A stretch of DNA of 64,000 nt from Fulvia fulva (GCF_020509005.1 NC_063022.1:2046001-2110000); one strand, 5' to 3'; counted from the first letter of the stretch, positions 38,226-50,315 are shown. Notes: a model not told the origin generated them from the letters alone. Made by a program: numbers and translations.

Positions 38226-40197
38226 CTAGGCAGGCCTAGCTGGCTCAGCCTCTCCCGCGGAATACCTCACACGATGCCAGGCATTTCCGAGAAGTCCTCG
38301 GAAGTTCCATATTCCATCAAAGGTAGCTGGCTGGCAGTTGTGCGCCTCGTCCACGGCTTTAACCACGAATTCGACGTCGCCTTTTGGCAGCTGATCTTCT
38401 GGCCATTCCATGTTCCACAATGTCCAGGCCCATCGTCTCGTACCTTTGGCATTGTCTTTTCGCAGGCAAGCTTGTCTCCAAGTCTTGCCGCCATCTGGAC
38501 TTACGTCAACTCGCACAATTCTGCGACCACCTCCACTATACGCAAAGCCGTCCAGAGTGACGGATGCATCGTCCTTCTTCTTCATATTAGTTATGGCACT
38601 CTGGACCGGTAGCTCCTGGATGCTCTGTGCTTCATCCCAGTCTTCCTGTTTCAGGTCGGCTGCCTTTACGTTTGGTCCAAAGCACTTATAGTCCCGGCTG
38701 TGCCAGTTGCTTTGTGATTCGTCACAGCTGATTCTCACCTTCTCGACCCATTTCACGCTGCGCGTTGCAGCACTTCCTGGTACGATGGCTCGCAGTGGTC
38801 CACCATGGTCTCTCGGCATTGGCTGTCCATTCATCTCCCATGCCAACAGGACATCTGAAGCTGGATTCAGTGCTGTCTGCAATGGTATCGACTGCTCGTA
38901 TGTGTCACTTGGGGCGCACAGATGGATGTGGCGGTCGGCTTCGGGGTCGTCTGGGCATGACATGCATGCTGCGGTCACATCATAGCCAGAGTCGAGCAAA
39001 ACATCGCGAAGGCGCACACCTGTGAACTCTGCAGTGCCAATGGCACCAAAATCCCATGGAAGTCCTGAGGTCTTGCCATTGCCGGCTTCGTTCATGTGGC
39101 CTCGACGATTCCCTGCGCATTGTAACGTGACCGTTACGGTGTGCTGCTGGAACTTGCGTTTGAGATCGTCGATCGAATACGCCATCTCCTCGCCATCGGA
39201 CAGCTCGATTTCGAGTTTATGTTTGGCAGCCTCCAGCTTAGGGACCTAATCACTCGTCAGCATCGCAAACGTGAAAAAGACCAGGACGCACTAACCCATA
39301 GATGATGCCTAACGAAGAACAGCCGCAAGGGGGTCAAGAAGTCGGTCAGAAGCTGGCCTGGTGTTTCGGCATTGAATGGCTTGGGAGTGCGGACTATCAA
39401 TTCTGGATCACGTTCTGGATCATCCTTGAAAGGATCTTCGCAGCTGTCACAGTCATTACCCAGCACGCCCCAATTGATGTGGCCATCGGTGTTCAGATCT
39501 CGCTCGTCGACCTCGCCAATGTAGAAGTCGTCAAGAATCTTCTGGACCTCGGGCTTGTTGTGGATGCTGAACAGTTTCCAAAACGGATCGATACTTTTGC
39601 CGCATGCTCGCAGGATGACCTTGCCACCAGGATGGCCGGCAACGAATTCGGTAATGTCGTAAACAGCAGTCCCATGGATGACCCACTTGGACTCGGAGTG
39701 CTCGTCGTGTTTTGCTATATCTGCAAGACGATGTTTCTGAATGCCGGCAACGACTACGGCGACAGGTTAATATCGACCGGCAACATGTTCCGTATGTTTG
39801 GCCACCTACCTTGGCCATCATCGATATGAACAGCATCAGTTTCGACTTTGGTGTCCACAACATGATCACCAACCCAAGTGGTGATCGGAGCTGCCAAAAC
39901 AGCTATGGCCGAAGCACCAAACAACAATGCCAACGCTCCACCAGCATGTGCTCTCTGAGGCTCAGCTCTGGCATAATGGAATGTCCCTCTAATCGTACCA
40001 ACGCCTCTTCTCGGAAACCGCGGTCTTGATCCCTTCCATACCAACTCTTGACATCTCCCCGGCGCAATCTGAGCAACGTGCTTCGTCGAAGGCGTCGTAA
40101 GGCTGCGGGCCGACGTTCTCGGGCCAGAAATAGATATCAGGCTTTCGGCAATCCGTTTCGGCGTGCCGATTGTGTTTTGGAGCCGAATTGGTGGCAT
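38226..40197 (-). CDS. mitochondrial sulfite oxidase with cytochrome b5 domain
   Basis: Oxidises sulfite to sulfate using Mo-pterin and heme, passing electrons to cytochrome c in the intermembrane space. Exons (minus) 40197-39810, 39720-39296 and 39245-38226 give 610 aa; both introns are GT-AG. Residues 1-80 are Arg/Ser-rich, a mitochondrial presequence. A hydrophobic segment lies at 86-105. The cytochrome b5 domain (about 130-215) has HPGG with heme ligand His159 and the second ligand His183. The Mo-cofactor domain (about 280-490) has the cysteine ligand in LQCAGNRR at Cys314. The dimerisation domain (to about 605) includes VDVSPDGGKTW. The b5-Mo-dimer order is that of animal-type sulfite oxidase; nitrate reductase would also have C-terminal FAD/NADH domains, which are absent. 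The start is the only upstream ATG giving a presequence. Confidence 0.92.
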
Positions 40198-41471
40198 TTT
40201 GGCCGATTTGGGTGCTGTTACTGTCTTCGCAAGACGAGGCGAAAATCACGACATCGACGCTTGCACGAAATGGGCCGTCGGGCGGGGAAATCGTTGGGTT
40301 TTGGGCAGGATCCTTGGGGCCTGGCAACGTGACCTGGGCTGTCGGCTGATCTGCCGGAACCTCGCTGAGAAGGGTACGAGAGCTACGGTGGATAACCTAG
40401 ATGAATCTCCGCGTGAGGTAGGGTGTGTGATTGGGTGGCAATGAGATGCGACGTACGTGGGAGAGATGGTTCGTTGATAACAGCCGCGAAAGGCGCGAGG
40501 AGACGTGGACCCCTCTCTCCTGTCGTGAAGGAGCTGCTGTGGCTATATGAGGCATGCACGACTACGAAATTCACTGCGCATCAGCCAGCAGCAGGCACGA
40601 TTGCATCTCGAGCGGCACGGGAAGTACGTGCTTGGGACGTATCGTTGCGCCTAGCTGGTCACATTCCCTAATGTGCCTCGCCATCGACCAGACAATGCTT
40701 ACGGCAATGCGCAGGTTCACGACTGGCCCGTTAAATCTCATACAAGCACAATCGGGTGCTACCAAGTCAACCCTTTGGAGCGACCGTTGCTGGTAGTGTG
40801 GCACGATGGTCGCGCATCGAAGTGAGAACTGCTGGGTCATGTCCGACGAAAGCCTCGGAGCAGTATGCTCACGCGAAGACTGGCGATGAACACCCCGAAG
40901 AACAGAGTTTCCCACAGAGCAGTGATTTGAGCTACAGCCGCCCACCGCAAGGCCTGCTTTTATGAAATGACAAATTTGAACCTGGCATCTCCGTTGATGG
41001 TAGAAAACGGTGGCGTAGACATTATCGTGGGCGTTTTTGGCGGGCCAGTGAGGCGATCTGAAGGACACAACATGACGACCATGCGGACAGCCTCTTTGCT
41101 CATCGCAGCCGGTCTAAAACAACTCAGCATGCTACGACTTACCAACATGAGCTTCCACCTCGCGAAGATAGCGCCATGCCAGCAGTACTTCATGACTACA
41201 AACATCCGCCAGCTATGCGATGGCCATTCACGAGAGGAGCGGCATGCCACTGACGTGACCTAAACGACTCCATCACCACCACAGACGAGCTGAAATACGG
41301 CTTCGGAACTTCATCCGCCTTCGGCTTCGACGTTGGCAACACTATATGACACCGACTGAGACCGCAACTCTGCCCGATGGCATTGCTTTATCACCTGCGA
41401 CATTCGCAACACCATCTCAGACCGAGTGATATCGCACCTCAGCCAGATAGCATTGTCATAACAATTGCATC
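40198..41471. other. intergenic region with no recognised gene
   Basis: Several open frames on both strands (for example 40571-41068 minus and 40967-41263 plus) overlap each other and show no family resemblance or signal peptide. I see no repeat or RNA gene. Confidence 0.4.
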
Positions 41472-42338
41472 ATGTACTTACGCTTCGCCATATTCACTTT
41501 CGCGGGACTGGCCCTATCGCTCGTGCTCGAAGAGAGGGCCCCGGTCTGTGTGACGGCGGGGAGGAGCTGTAACGACACTGTAAGGTCACTGTCCCGATAT
41601 AACTAGACTACCCAAGTTTGACGTTTGAGAAGTACGACGAACTTACCGCGTTCTCTCTGCAGCCAGCCCTCTCACCGCTCGTTGACTACTGCGGTGGTAG
41701 ATATAGGGGCTTCGGCATCGTGGTAAGCATCAAAAGTCTAGTGCACCCAAGCACTCTAGGCTGACCATCGTCCAAAGGATACCACCGTCTTGAGTGAACC
41801 TCTGGGCTTACTGGCGAGACTTGCAAGTCTCATTCCAGGACTGAGCTATGTGATAGCCCAAGTCACACTCCGCAACCTACCGGCTCTCGGCCAACTAGCC
41901 AGTCTCGGACTGAATGGTCTCAAGCCTCAAAGCGGCGACAACTACATCGGCGCCGCAACACAAGAGACTCTCACACAGTTCGGGGTTGTCACGCTCAACC
42001 CATATGCGACCATCGAGCCTGGCCCGGAATATAAGACTATCGATCTCAAGTCTGCGTACATTGGGTGTTTGACCAACCTCGATAATCCACTCGTCATCGT
42101 CGGTCAAGGCTGCGTGATCTCAGCGATTGCTCAGTATGCGAATGGAACCAAGAGCTCGCCGGCCACCTTTACGTTCACACCGAAGATGTTATTAAAGAAT
42201 CCCATGCAGCAGATCACGTTCGACGAGAGGGTTTTCACGGGCGTGGTCAAGATTGTATTTGGCATCGCTTCTGCTACGTTGCCACCGGTGCTTTCGATAT
42301 TCAACGTTGACAATATGGTCTATTGTGCGCATAAGTGA
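41472..42338 (+). CDS. small secreted protein of unknown function
   Basis: Exons 41472-41579, 41663-41722 and 41778-42338 all join in phase 0 and give 242 aa; introns are GTAAGG...CTGCAG and GTAAGC...CAAAG. Residues 1-18 are a signal peptide (MYLRFAIFTFAGLALSLV). A dibasic-like EER follows, where a pro-region cut is possible. The mature part has few, spaced cysteines (CVTAGRSC, DYCGGRY, YIGCLTN, GQGCVIS, VYCAHK), a leucine-rich helical stretch and a beta-rich C-terminal half. No family is recognised. Secretion, small size and cysteines make it an effector or surface-protein candidate; that role is inference. The frame alone would suggest a start in exon 3, but the exon pair upstream supplies the secretion signal. 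Confidence 0.65.
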
Positions 42339-42704
42339 GGAGTGCGCGAACAAATATTTCGGGGACAACACGTCCATATCGTCGGTCACTAGTCAGCAGG
42401 ATTTTCGCACTTATTCGGACTAATGGACTATGGAACGGTTCTTTCGCATCCATTTATGTTTCGTTTGCAGATATGGATCTATCTGGTACTGTTATACATG
42501 GGGTGCGACCGCACTGGGAAGATCAGCACCATGGTCGTGGAGCAGTTTGGCCTGCTAGTGTACCTCGCTATACTTCCTCCGACGAACATCCACTAGCGCA
42601 TACCAGGCTTCACTGGTACTCCCAACTTCACTCTTACACTGCCATGCTCTGCTAACACTTGCTACAAGTCCTTTCTTCCTCGGCCTCCGTACTCCAAGTC
42701 GCAC
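42339..42704. other. intergenic region
   Basis: No gene or repeat is recognised between the secreted-protein gene and the 2EXR-type gene. Confidence 0.4.
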
Positions 42705-43899
42705 TCACTCAATACTCTCCGATGCAGCCTTTTCGTGTTGGCGCGCACTGAGCGCCTCATAAATCTTCCTTGGTTTATCGCCGCTGACTTGGTTCTCCCA
42801 GGCCCTCGCCTGCGGCCAGTAGTAGGACGAGACGTAGTCCCAAAACGTGACCACCAGCCCTCTTTTGCAGCCCTCTCCATCTCCACTGCGATCGACGCCT
42901 TTGATATGCTCGCCCACTTCCAGAAGGCCTAGCTTGACTAGCTTCAGACGTTGGGTCGTCATCTGGAGTCTGCCATCTCGTCGCTCTCATGAGCTTGTGG
43001 AGGGCCTGCTCGACAGGCTTCAGAATCTCATATGCCTGAGTCTCGGACTTGGTGGTCCCGTCGACGACCTTGATGTTGTGGCCTTCAGCGCTGGTTTTGA
43101 CGGTGGAAATGAGCTTGCAGCGCAGTCGGTTGATGGCTTGGGTCCTGTTGCCCACATTCGAAGTCGGCGCATTGTAGTAGAAGCGGCCTGCAAAGGCTTC
43201 GACGAGAACTGTGAGCAGCTTTGGCAGTGTGGCGACAGCGGACATATTGTCGAAATGCGTATCGGCTTCGCGGACCATGTTTCCAAGGTCAAAGTGCAGT
43301 CGAATGAATGTGATGTTTGGCAGCACAGTCTTGACATCGTCCCAAAATCCGCGAACTTCATCACCGGCGACAGAACAGATGTCTGCAGTGGAGCTCACAA
43401 CTAGAACTCCGCGGATTTGCTGTCGCGCGTAGTGTGGTAACTGCGACAGCTGGGTTGGAACTTTGGCAATGATGATCTCATCGTTCGCGATAGCTTTTGT
43501 CGGCATCACGAGGCGAAGCTGCATCTTCCCATGCAACACTGGCATTGCTTCCTCGAAGATGAGCTTGCTGGCGCGCAAGATTTTGGTAGACATCCTGTCG
43601 CTGCATGAACACAGGAGACCTTGAGAGGGCTCAGCGTTCCGATCTCCCTCGTCTCACATGTGAGTGCAGGAATGAGGCTTGTCCGTGTCGACGAGTGATG
43701 GGGTGAGGAAGAGTCCGTAAATCTGAAGTCGCAGCTCAGGTGGTATGCCCAGGAAGCAGGCGTCTGGGTTGTGGCTTCGCTCTGTCAACGATGTCTTCGT
43801 GTCCCGGGACTCGAGTCGCGCCAAGATTGAACCCGAGGACGACGGCGCCTTGATCCCAGCCTTGCTTGCCGCTACTGAGGATCCGAATGGGCATGCCAT
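42705..43899 (-). CDS. 2EXR-type fungal protein, C-terminal frame disturbed
   Basis: Exon 1 (minus 43899-43658) and exon 2 (from 43600) join through a 57-nt intron GTGAGA...TGCAG. The junction removes an in-frame TGA and gives the family layout FLGIPPELRLQIYGLF ... ILRASKLIFEEAMPVLHG. This is the signature of the widespread 2EXR/F-box-like fungal family of unknown function. Exon 2 remains open to 42775, but near 42965 the sensible sequence switches to the next frame (TTQRLKLVKLGLLEVGEH to 42705; includes FWDYVSSYYWP), while the original frame turns into Arg/Gly low-complexity. No GT-AG intron fits there, so a one-base frameshift or sequencing error is likely. The gene may therefore be decaying. 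A second, more damaged copy lies at 44089-44480. Confidence 0.6.
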
Positions 43900-44088
43900 T
43901 GTTGAAAATGCGTACGGCTGCTCGAGGTTGTGGTGTTGATATGTGATGTACGGTACAGGAAGATGTCGAGAATGGCCAAAAGAGACTGTTTGGAGACAGA
44001 GGTCTCGACAAAGTTGAGCAGGAGCAAGTCATCCAAGGACCGTGCACTGGTTAGTCACATGAAGAGGGTCCACATTCACTTCTGCTCT

Positions 44089-44480
44089 TCAAGCATACCT
44101 CGTATGTTCACCTCTTTCATGTACATGGGAGAAAGTGTGATTATACGAGCTTTTAGCACCTCCTAGCATTACGAGTCGGAACTCCGCTGACTTGTACAGC
44201 TCGGGCATGGCTTCGTGATAGATCGTGTGGCTTGTGCGAAGGATCTCTTTATACAGCTTTGCGTGGCAGGAGCAAACGGGTTCCGACGATGGCGCGCTGC
44301 GGATCGTGTCAGGTGGGCCAGTCTTGGTGCAGCAGTGAACTTCCATCCAGCCGAGGACGTGAAGAGATGTCCATAGATTTTCAGCCTGAGCTCCACAGGC
44401 AAGCCCAGGAAAGAGGCGCGTGGAGGTACATTCGACAGCGATGCTGCCTCTTGCGACAGTCGAGATGAGCTCGGTTATGA
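44089..44480 (-). pseudogene. fragment of a second 2EXR-type gene, frameshifted
   Basis: The minus-strand frame from about 44462 reads ASFLGLPVELRLKIYGHLF, then the family sequence continues in another frame (AKLYKEILRTSHTIYHEAMP and YKSAEFRLVM, to 44089). The switch is near 44345 and no intron signal fits. The sequence stops before the C-terminal half. It is a tandem relative of 42705-43899. Confidence 0.6.
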
Positions 44481-45001
44481 TACTGTACTCTCCTGCGATA
44501 CTCGAGTCGTGGCGTCATTCGGTGCTACTGGGCTTGTGTCTCTAGACTTCTGTGAATGCCCTGGCTTCGAGATCCGGAGCGTGCGCATACACTCGGACAG
44601 GAAAGCTACATCACCGTCGTCGCCTCGACGGTGCGTAATGTTCATATTTTGCCGTAGATAGTCCAGGATGTCGCTTTGCGGGTGGAGTAAGATGTGGTGG
44701 TTTTTGTGACGTTGAGTGAGATAAAGAAAGTAGCCCGCTTCGATTGGGTCGCGGTGTTCTGTGGCCCATGGAAGTGAATGGTAAGTGTCATGGAGCTTTT
44801 AGCGTTCGAAGACAAGCATTTACCATTATTCAAGCACGGAAGTTCAGAGGCTATAGGAGATGCGACTTGTAGCCAATGTATATTTTGCTGCTATCGATCG
44901 AGTCCATAACTTACACCCAAGCGCATCAGGCGCATGCTCTTCCTGGTATCGTACTGTCGCACCCTGATGCTATCCTTTTACAACGCCCCAGCCAAGCCCA
45001 A
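44481..45001. other. intergenic region
   Basis: No gene is recognised. The 63-codon minus frame at 44642-44833 has no family resemblance. The right part is the TAF5 3' flank. Confidence 0.4.
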
Positions 45002-47398
45002 TCACGGGAGATATGCCCCTCCAGCAACCACCAAATTCATATGCGTAAATCGCACCTTGTACACCGGGCTCTTCTTCGTCGGAAAGGCCATAATCTGATC
45101 CGGCGATACGACCACATCCTTCTTCGCCTTGCTCTTAGCAGTCGTGCCAGCCGAAATGCCATCGATCTTTGTACCGGTGCCTCCTTCACCAATCACCTTC
45201 CCTTGCGTCTCTTTGTTGGAAGTCTGCACATCCCAAGTTCGCACTGTGCCATCTGCGCCAGCTGAGACGAGTACTGTAGACTCAACGCTCCAGTCTAGAC
45301 TCCAGATACCACCGCGAGCATGACCTCGCATACGCTTCGCGAGGCGACCAGTGGCGAGATCCCAGAGAATGATCTCTCCTCGGTCGTCAGCGCTGGCGAC
45401 GACTTGTCCGTTTGGCGCGCATGCAAGCGCGGTGACGTGGCCGGTATGTCCTGTGAAGATTCGTACTGGTTGACCACGCTGGAGCTCCCACATTCGCACT
45501 GTCCGGTCACCATTGCCAGCTCCCGTGAAGATGTAAGCGTTATTGGGGTGCCATGCGACTGTCTCCACATCGGAGTCGTGCCCGGCGAAGATGCGCAAGG
45601 GTGCGATTTGTGGCGTGCTCCACAGCCGTGCTGTTCTGTCAGCGCTGCATGAGACGAAGTAGTGGCCCTGTGGGCAGAATCTGACATCCCAGACTGGCAT
45701 GTTGTGTGATCGGTACACAACCAGATTGGTCCAGGTGTCCAGTGACCACAGCCTGATGGTCGAGTCCGCGGAGCACGATACCATATACTGTGGCTGCGAT
45801 TCTGACCGTCCGCTGTTGTTTGTGTGGCCGTTCGTTGTTGGCTCCGGCAGCGCAATGGAAGGCGAGAAAGACAAAGCATACACAGGTCCTGAGTGGCCTA
45901 CCAATCGCCGCGACGCAGACGGTTGATACGAAGGAGGGTCCGTCGGAGACGTCAGAGCCTTGTTCTCGAGTGAGAATACTCGAATGTACGACTCTGCAGT
46001 GCCGATCGCCACCAAGCTGTTATCGCCGGAGAATTCGATACAGTTGACACTGTCGAATGTGTTGTGGAAGGTGAACATAGTCACGCTGATACCGGGGCCG
46101 GCACCACCAGTGCGGGTGTCGATGATGCGAAGACGATCCCGTTGCTCCTTAACCCTCGAGACCTCCATTGCAACGTCTCTAGCGGTGGATGGAGGAAAGG
46201 GCAATGTTTCACGTGGTGCTTCATCAAGTGGTTCCCGTTTGATCATATGCTCGTATTCGTCCGAGAGAGCATTCTGACCAGGCATTGGGGGATTGATATT
46301 GTCCTCGTGTTGGAGTTCGGCCTTTACATCCTCATACTTTTCTTCTTCGGGTGGCGCGAGACCCAGCGAGAGCTTGGACAGAACAGCTGGTGCGTTCGTC
46401 GCCAAATTCGCAGAGCCAGCGTTGTGACCCGGAATACCTTCGTCCTCCGCAGGCACATCCATGCTGCCATCGCGTTGTGCAAGCAGCTTCGCAAGACTTA
46501 GTTCTGCACCAAAGGCCGCACGGTCGATGACTCGAATGTCCAGGTGAGCATTGATGATGAGAACCATAATGCCTCCACCCTCAGTCTCCTTCGCTTCGAG
46601 GTACATCATGAGTGTCGCATAGGCCATTTGGCTGAGTGAGAGGCGGTATTTGTTATTGCGGTAAAGCTGAGCAATGTCGCTCTGTTCAACGTGCTCTGGC
46701 ACGGAGATTCCTGCAAGAGCCCGGATATCGTCTTCGTGTTCCGATTCGAACTGACCTCGAAAGCGCTGGAAGAATTCGGATGCGTCGTGCGAGAAGAATT
46801 CATTCGCGCATTGCAGGAATGAGTAGACGAAGAGGGGCCATAGAATGCGCTTGAGCTCCGGCTTGTAGATTTCGAGGACGTTGTCGACCCACAGCTGCGT
46901 CGCCTCGAATGCGCGACCGTACTTCTTGCCGCCCATCTCATTAATGTTGGTGGCGATCGGGTTTCCGTTGGCATCTGTGTGCTGGCTTTCCTTCCGGAGC
47001 ATGGCCTCAGTCCTGTTGTAGCCTTTCTTGGACAGGTACTCCAGAACCTTTGGAAAGACATTGTTAGCTTCTTTTGTGGTCTTGAGGGGTGGCGGTGGCT
47101 GCATGGTGTTGCGTGCGTGTAGGCGCGCGATGTGGTCGTGCTGGTCCATCTTGGGCTTGTTGTCGTCCAAACGGAAGTATGCGTCGCAGCTTTTGGAAGC
47201 AGCTTGAAGAGCCAGCCCGCAGTGGATGAGAAGTGAGTGCGCTCAGCATCACATGCAGACTCGACTTACAATCTGATTGAGATTCTGTTGCTGTGCCTGC
47301 TGCCCGCCTGGTGGAGCGGTGGGCGGCGCGTTCATACCGCCAGCGCTCGGAGGGCCAACGCTCGCCGTACGCGACGGCGGCGGTGGCTGCGAAGCCAT
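45002..47398 (-). CDS. taf5: TFIID/SAGA subunit TAF5 with WD40 repeats
   Basis: Scaffold subunit shared by TFIID and SAGA. Exon 1 (minus 47398-47270, 43 codons, MASQPPPPSRTA to NLNQI) joins at phase 0 to exon 2 (47047-45002, 682 codons) through a 222-nt intron GTAAGT...CCAAAG, giving 724 aa. The join NLNQI-VLEYLSKKGYNRTEAML restores the LisH motif. The TAF5 N-terminal domain follows (about residues 80-215, including PLFVYSFLQCANEFFS). A charged linker leads to seven WD40 repeats (about 370-715; GHSGPVYALSFSP, GHDSDVETVAWHP, GHTGHVTALACAP). Without the intron the frame would be open 5' with an unnatural sequence, which supports the splice. It is transcribed divergently from MED11. Confidence 0.92.
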
Positions 47399-47616
47399 GT
47401 TGATCGACGTGGGAGTGCTTCACATATGTTGGTGAAAGGTGCGGACGGACGATGTCGAAGTCGCGAAGTGCAGTCGCAGAGACGCCTATGCGGAAGTGGC
47501 CGCTGGTTGGCCGAGTCGAGTGCTCGTGGGCTTCACATATAATGCACTGCACCTGAGACACGGGTGTGCATAAACAGCACACGCTCTGTCCTCTGCACAC
47601 GTCCACTTTCCACACC
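47399..47616. promoter_or_regulatory. divergent promoter shared by TAF5 and MED11
   Basis: Only 218 bp separate the two start codons, so core promoters and 5' leaders of both genes must overlap here. I do not see a clear TATA box; a CACATATG-type motif occurs near 47420 and again near 47533. Confidence 0.6.
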
Positions 47617-48231
47617 ATGTCCATCTCCCTCCTCGACTTGACATCAACATCGCCAGTCACCAGGATGGCAGCGCAGACGATCTCACCATCAGAGCGCATC
47701 CGCGAGCTCTCGGCGATCAACAGCGATGCCGCAACTCTGCCCACACACGCTGGGCTCGCAATCAACGCGCTGACCAACAGACCTCTCACTTCCGCCGATA
47801 ACGACACGCAGATGAGCGATACCTCGAGCGCTACCGTCGAGGCGCGCAAAGCAGCTTTCACAGACCACACAAAGTCCTTCGTCGAGAATCTGCAGGCCGT
47901 ATCTGCTCGACTGAGACGGCAAGCGATCGCGCTGGAAGAGGCAGGTATCATCACATCCGACAACAGCAACTTGGGAACGTCTATACCACGAGCTATGCCG
48001 CGTCCTGTTGGTGCTCCACAGCCAGGACCGAGTGCGAAGCCTGCTGGAGCGCCATCGCAGGCCGCACGTAACGAACCGGATCGCATCACGAATGGTGGTT
48101 TGGGCAAGTTCGATGTAGCGTCGTTGAACAGTCGCGGGAACAAGGTGGGTGAGGAAAAGGAAGCGGAATTGATGCAGGAGGCGAAGGAGTTGCTGGAGTC
48201 GGCGCTGGAGAGAATGAACAATGGCGCTTGA
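47617..48231 (+). CDS. med11: Mediator complex subunit 11
   Basis: Head-module Mediator subunit linking activators to RNA polymerase II. One exon, 204 aa from ATG 47617; an in-frame ATG at 47665 (MAAQTISPSERIREL, 188 aa) fits the usual Med11 start as well. The N-terminal helix region ERIRELSAINSDAATLPTHA followed by GLAINALTN is the family signature that forms the four-helix bundle with Med22. A middle helix (ARKAAFTDHTKSFVENLQAV) and a Pro/Ala linker come next, then an acidic C-terminal helix (EEKEAELMQEAKELLESALE). The C-terminal extension is longer than in yeast Med11, which is common in filamentous fungi. Confidence 0.85.
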   Translation: MSISLLDLTSTSPVTRMAAQTISPSERIRELSAINSDAATLPTHAGLAINALTNRPLTSADNDTQMSDTSSATVEARKAAFTDHTKSFVENLQAVSARLRRQAIALEEAGIITSDNSNLGTSIPRAMPRPVGAPQPGPSAKPAGAPSQAARNEPDRITNGGLGKFDVASLNSRGNKVGEEKEAELMQEAKELLESALERMNNGA

Positions 48232-49405
48232 GCCGTCATACCTTCAATGTCCGCACAGTTCGAGTTCCCCGGTCAGCCACTGAGCTCCATGCTCCTTGGC
48301 GTGAAATGAGTCCAGATCGCCCACGAATGCATTCCAGGTGGACCTCTGTAAGCCGATTCTGCTGCATCTTGACCACTACCCACGCTCTTTCAAAAATCAC
48401 CCCAGCCGGCAAGGACGATCTACCGAATGACTTTATGAATGGCCTTGGCACATGCTGCTGACACACATGCAGTCTGTCGATGGCCTCTCGGGTGGGTAAC
48501 CGGCTCAGTACAGTCATCGTATTCATGTCTTCGGCAGATGCTGTGCTGATGGGATAGTGTGAGCCTCAAAGACGGCGGCTCCACATGCCCACACCAACCG
48601 CACGACGAGACAATTACTAGCGCACCTGCCAATGACCTGATACATGAATCAGCCAATATGATCACCAGACTAATGCGGCCCCGTCGATTCTACCGTTGCA
48701 GCAGCAGACGTCCGCCATCGAAAATCGTGAAGCTGACTTTCGCGCGAACAAGGTTCAACATCGTTCCGAAAGGCGAGCAGAATAACTTCGTCATTAACAG
48801 AAATCATCACTGGTCAGCCTGCCGGCATGCAGACGTGGATCGGATCACAGTCGTGGCCTGATCACGCGCAACTCCGCAGCATAGACAACCCTCGTATTCA
48901 TCGGACCTGGCGGTGATTGCATCAAGCATGTCGAAGAATGGCCTCTTTGGTGATAGTCACTGAGCGATGAATCTGCCAAATTGAACGCCGTGCGCAATCG
49001 GTTGAATCGCGCGATTATGCTGAGCAGTAGATCACGATATGATCGTCTATAACAGCTTTTAAGCCAGCGACCGACGTGCTTGCCATAGCTTCAAGCGACT
49101 GGCTGGAGGATCACACGACACACCGGCTTGGATCAAACATTGCATCTATCAACTTTCCCAAGTTTCGTTGACAGAGCGATGACCAAAGAATACTACCACC
49201 AATAGCCTGCGTGTCGATAAGACACCCCCTGTAGTCGAAAAGCACCACCCACGACGAAGTCCCCGAGCAAGCGCAGGCCCGCAAGTCGATATTTTGGCCG
49301 GACTCGCGACACTAGAAGAAACGCAAAACGTCCTCAATCTCGAATGTATGTTCCAGCTACATCGTGTCATAGGCACGGCCCTAGCAAGCACCCGCCACCA
49401 GCAAG
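48232..49405. other. intergenic region
   Basis: No gene, repeat or RNA gene is recognised. The frame at 48559-48861 has no family resemblance. Confidence 0.4.
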
Positions 49406-50115
49406 ATGGCCATAGCGACTGACACCAAAACTCCACGCAAACTCCTGAACAGACTTGCACTCTGCTTCGGCCGTTCCTCACACTGTTCTGCCGACAGCAA
49501 CGGCTCCCTCGAGCTCAAACAATCAAGCCTCCGCGACAGCACTACCACAACATCACCGTGCCCACAACTGCACCGCCTCCAAATTCTCAACGAACCCTTC
49601 CCAATCTACACTGCCAACTCCGAGAATCAGCACTCCATCGCCACGCAAATAGCCATTCTCGACTCCCTCTTCGTAGCAGCCATCAACAACCACGACTACG
49701 GTCCGAGCTCACTGTAAGCCGAGCCCCCTCGAACTCATCATCCCCCCAAAGTGCCCCGACTAATCCTTCCAGAATCTGGTCCATCTGTCACTCCGACTGG
49801 GTCTTCCGCGATCTGTTTATCCCAACTCGCTCCATCAGGATCGCTGAGCACGTTGCTCGACTGAGACTACTGGAAACCATGGGCTTCGATCTGCAGATTG
49901 AGGGCGCAAGGAGGGAGGTGCTCGTGAGTGAGAATGGGGTGGAAGCAGAGACGAGGGTTGTGGGGAAGATAAGGGGATATGGGGGTGTTTTAAAGGAGTC
50001 TGCGAGGTTGAGTTGGAGGTGGGAGAAGGGGTTGTGGGGAGAAGCGGAGGGCAGGTGGAGTTGTGTTAGGATGGTTACGGAGAGGGGTGTGGTGTGTAAT
50101 GTTTTTAGGTCTTGA
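49406..50115 (+). CDS. hypothetical protein of unknown family
   Basis: Exons 49406-49713 and 49773-50115 (intron GTAAGC...TTCCAG) give 216 aa. The N-terminal third is Ser/Thr-rich (about residues 20-55). Then comes a helical part (ATQIAILDSLFVAAINN) and, across the splice, IWSICHSDWVFRDLFIPTR. The C-terminal half alternates strands with Arg and Trp. There is no signal peptide or membrane segment. I do not recognise a family. It is convergent with the GST gene (200 bp between stops). The in-phase join and the change to a regular amino-acid mix after it support a real gene. Confidence 0.6.
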
Positions 50116-50315
50116 GGATGGGAATTTGGTAGGCGTTTGTGGGCCGGTGGCAAGGGGAAGATGGAACCGCGGAGATGAGATCTCACCGGGTAGGTTCGAG
50201 AAGCGAAGAGAGAGTCCTTCACGAAACGATGCTTCTTGTCAACGCAGTAGGAGCATCGAACCACATTTCCTTGATCCTTCGTATGTTCCAACTCCAGCCT
50301 CTTTCATACATCAAC

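Noticed and set aside
40571..41068. 165-codon minus-strand frame between sulfite oxidase and the secreted protein
   Set aside because: No domain, no signal peptide, irregular composition and overlap with other frames; not supported as a gene.
47064..48239. 391-codon minus-strand frame spanning the TAF5-MED11 promoter
   Set aside because: It overlaps MED11 in antisense and the TAF5 start region in another frame; the two known families explain the coding signal.
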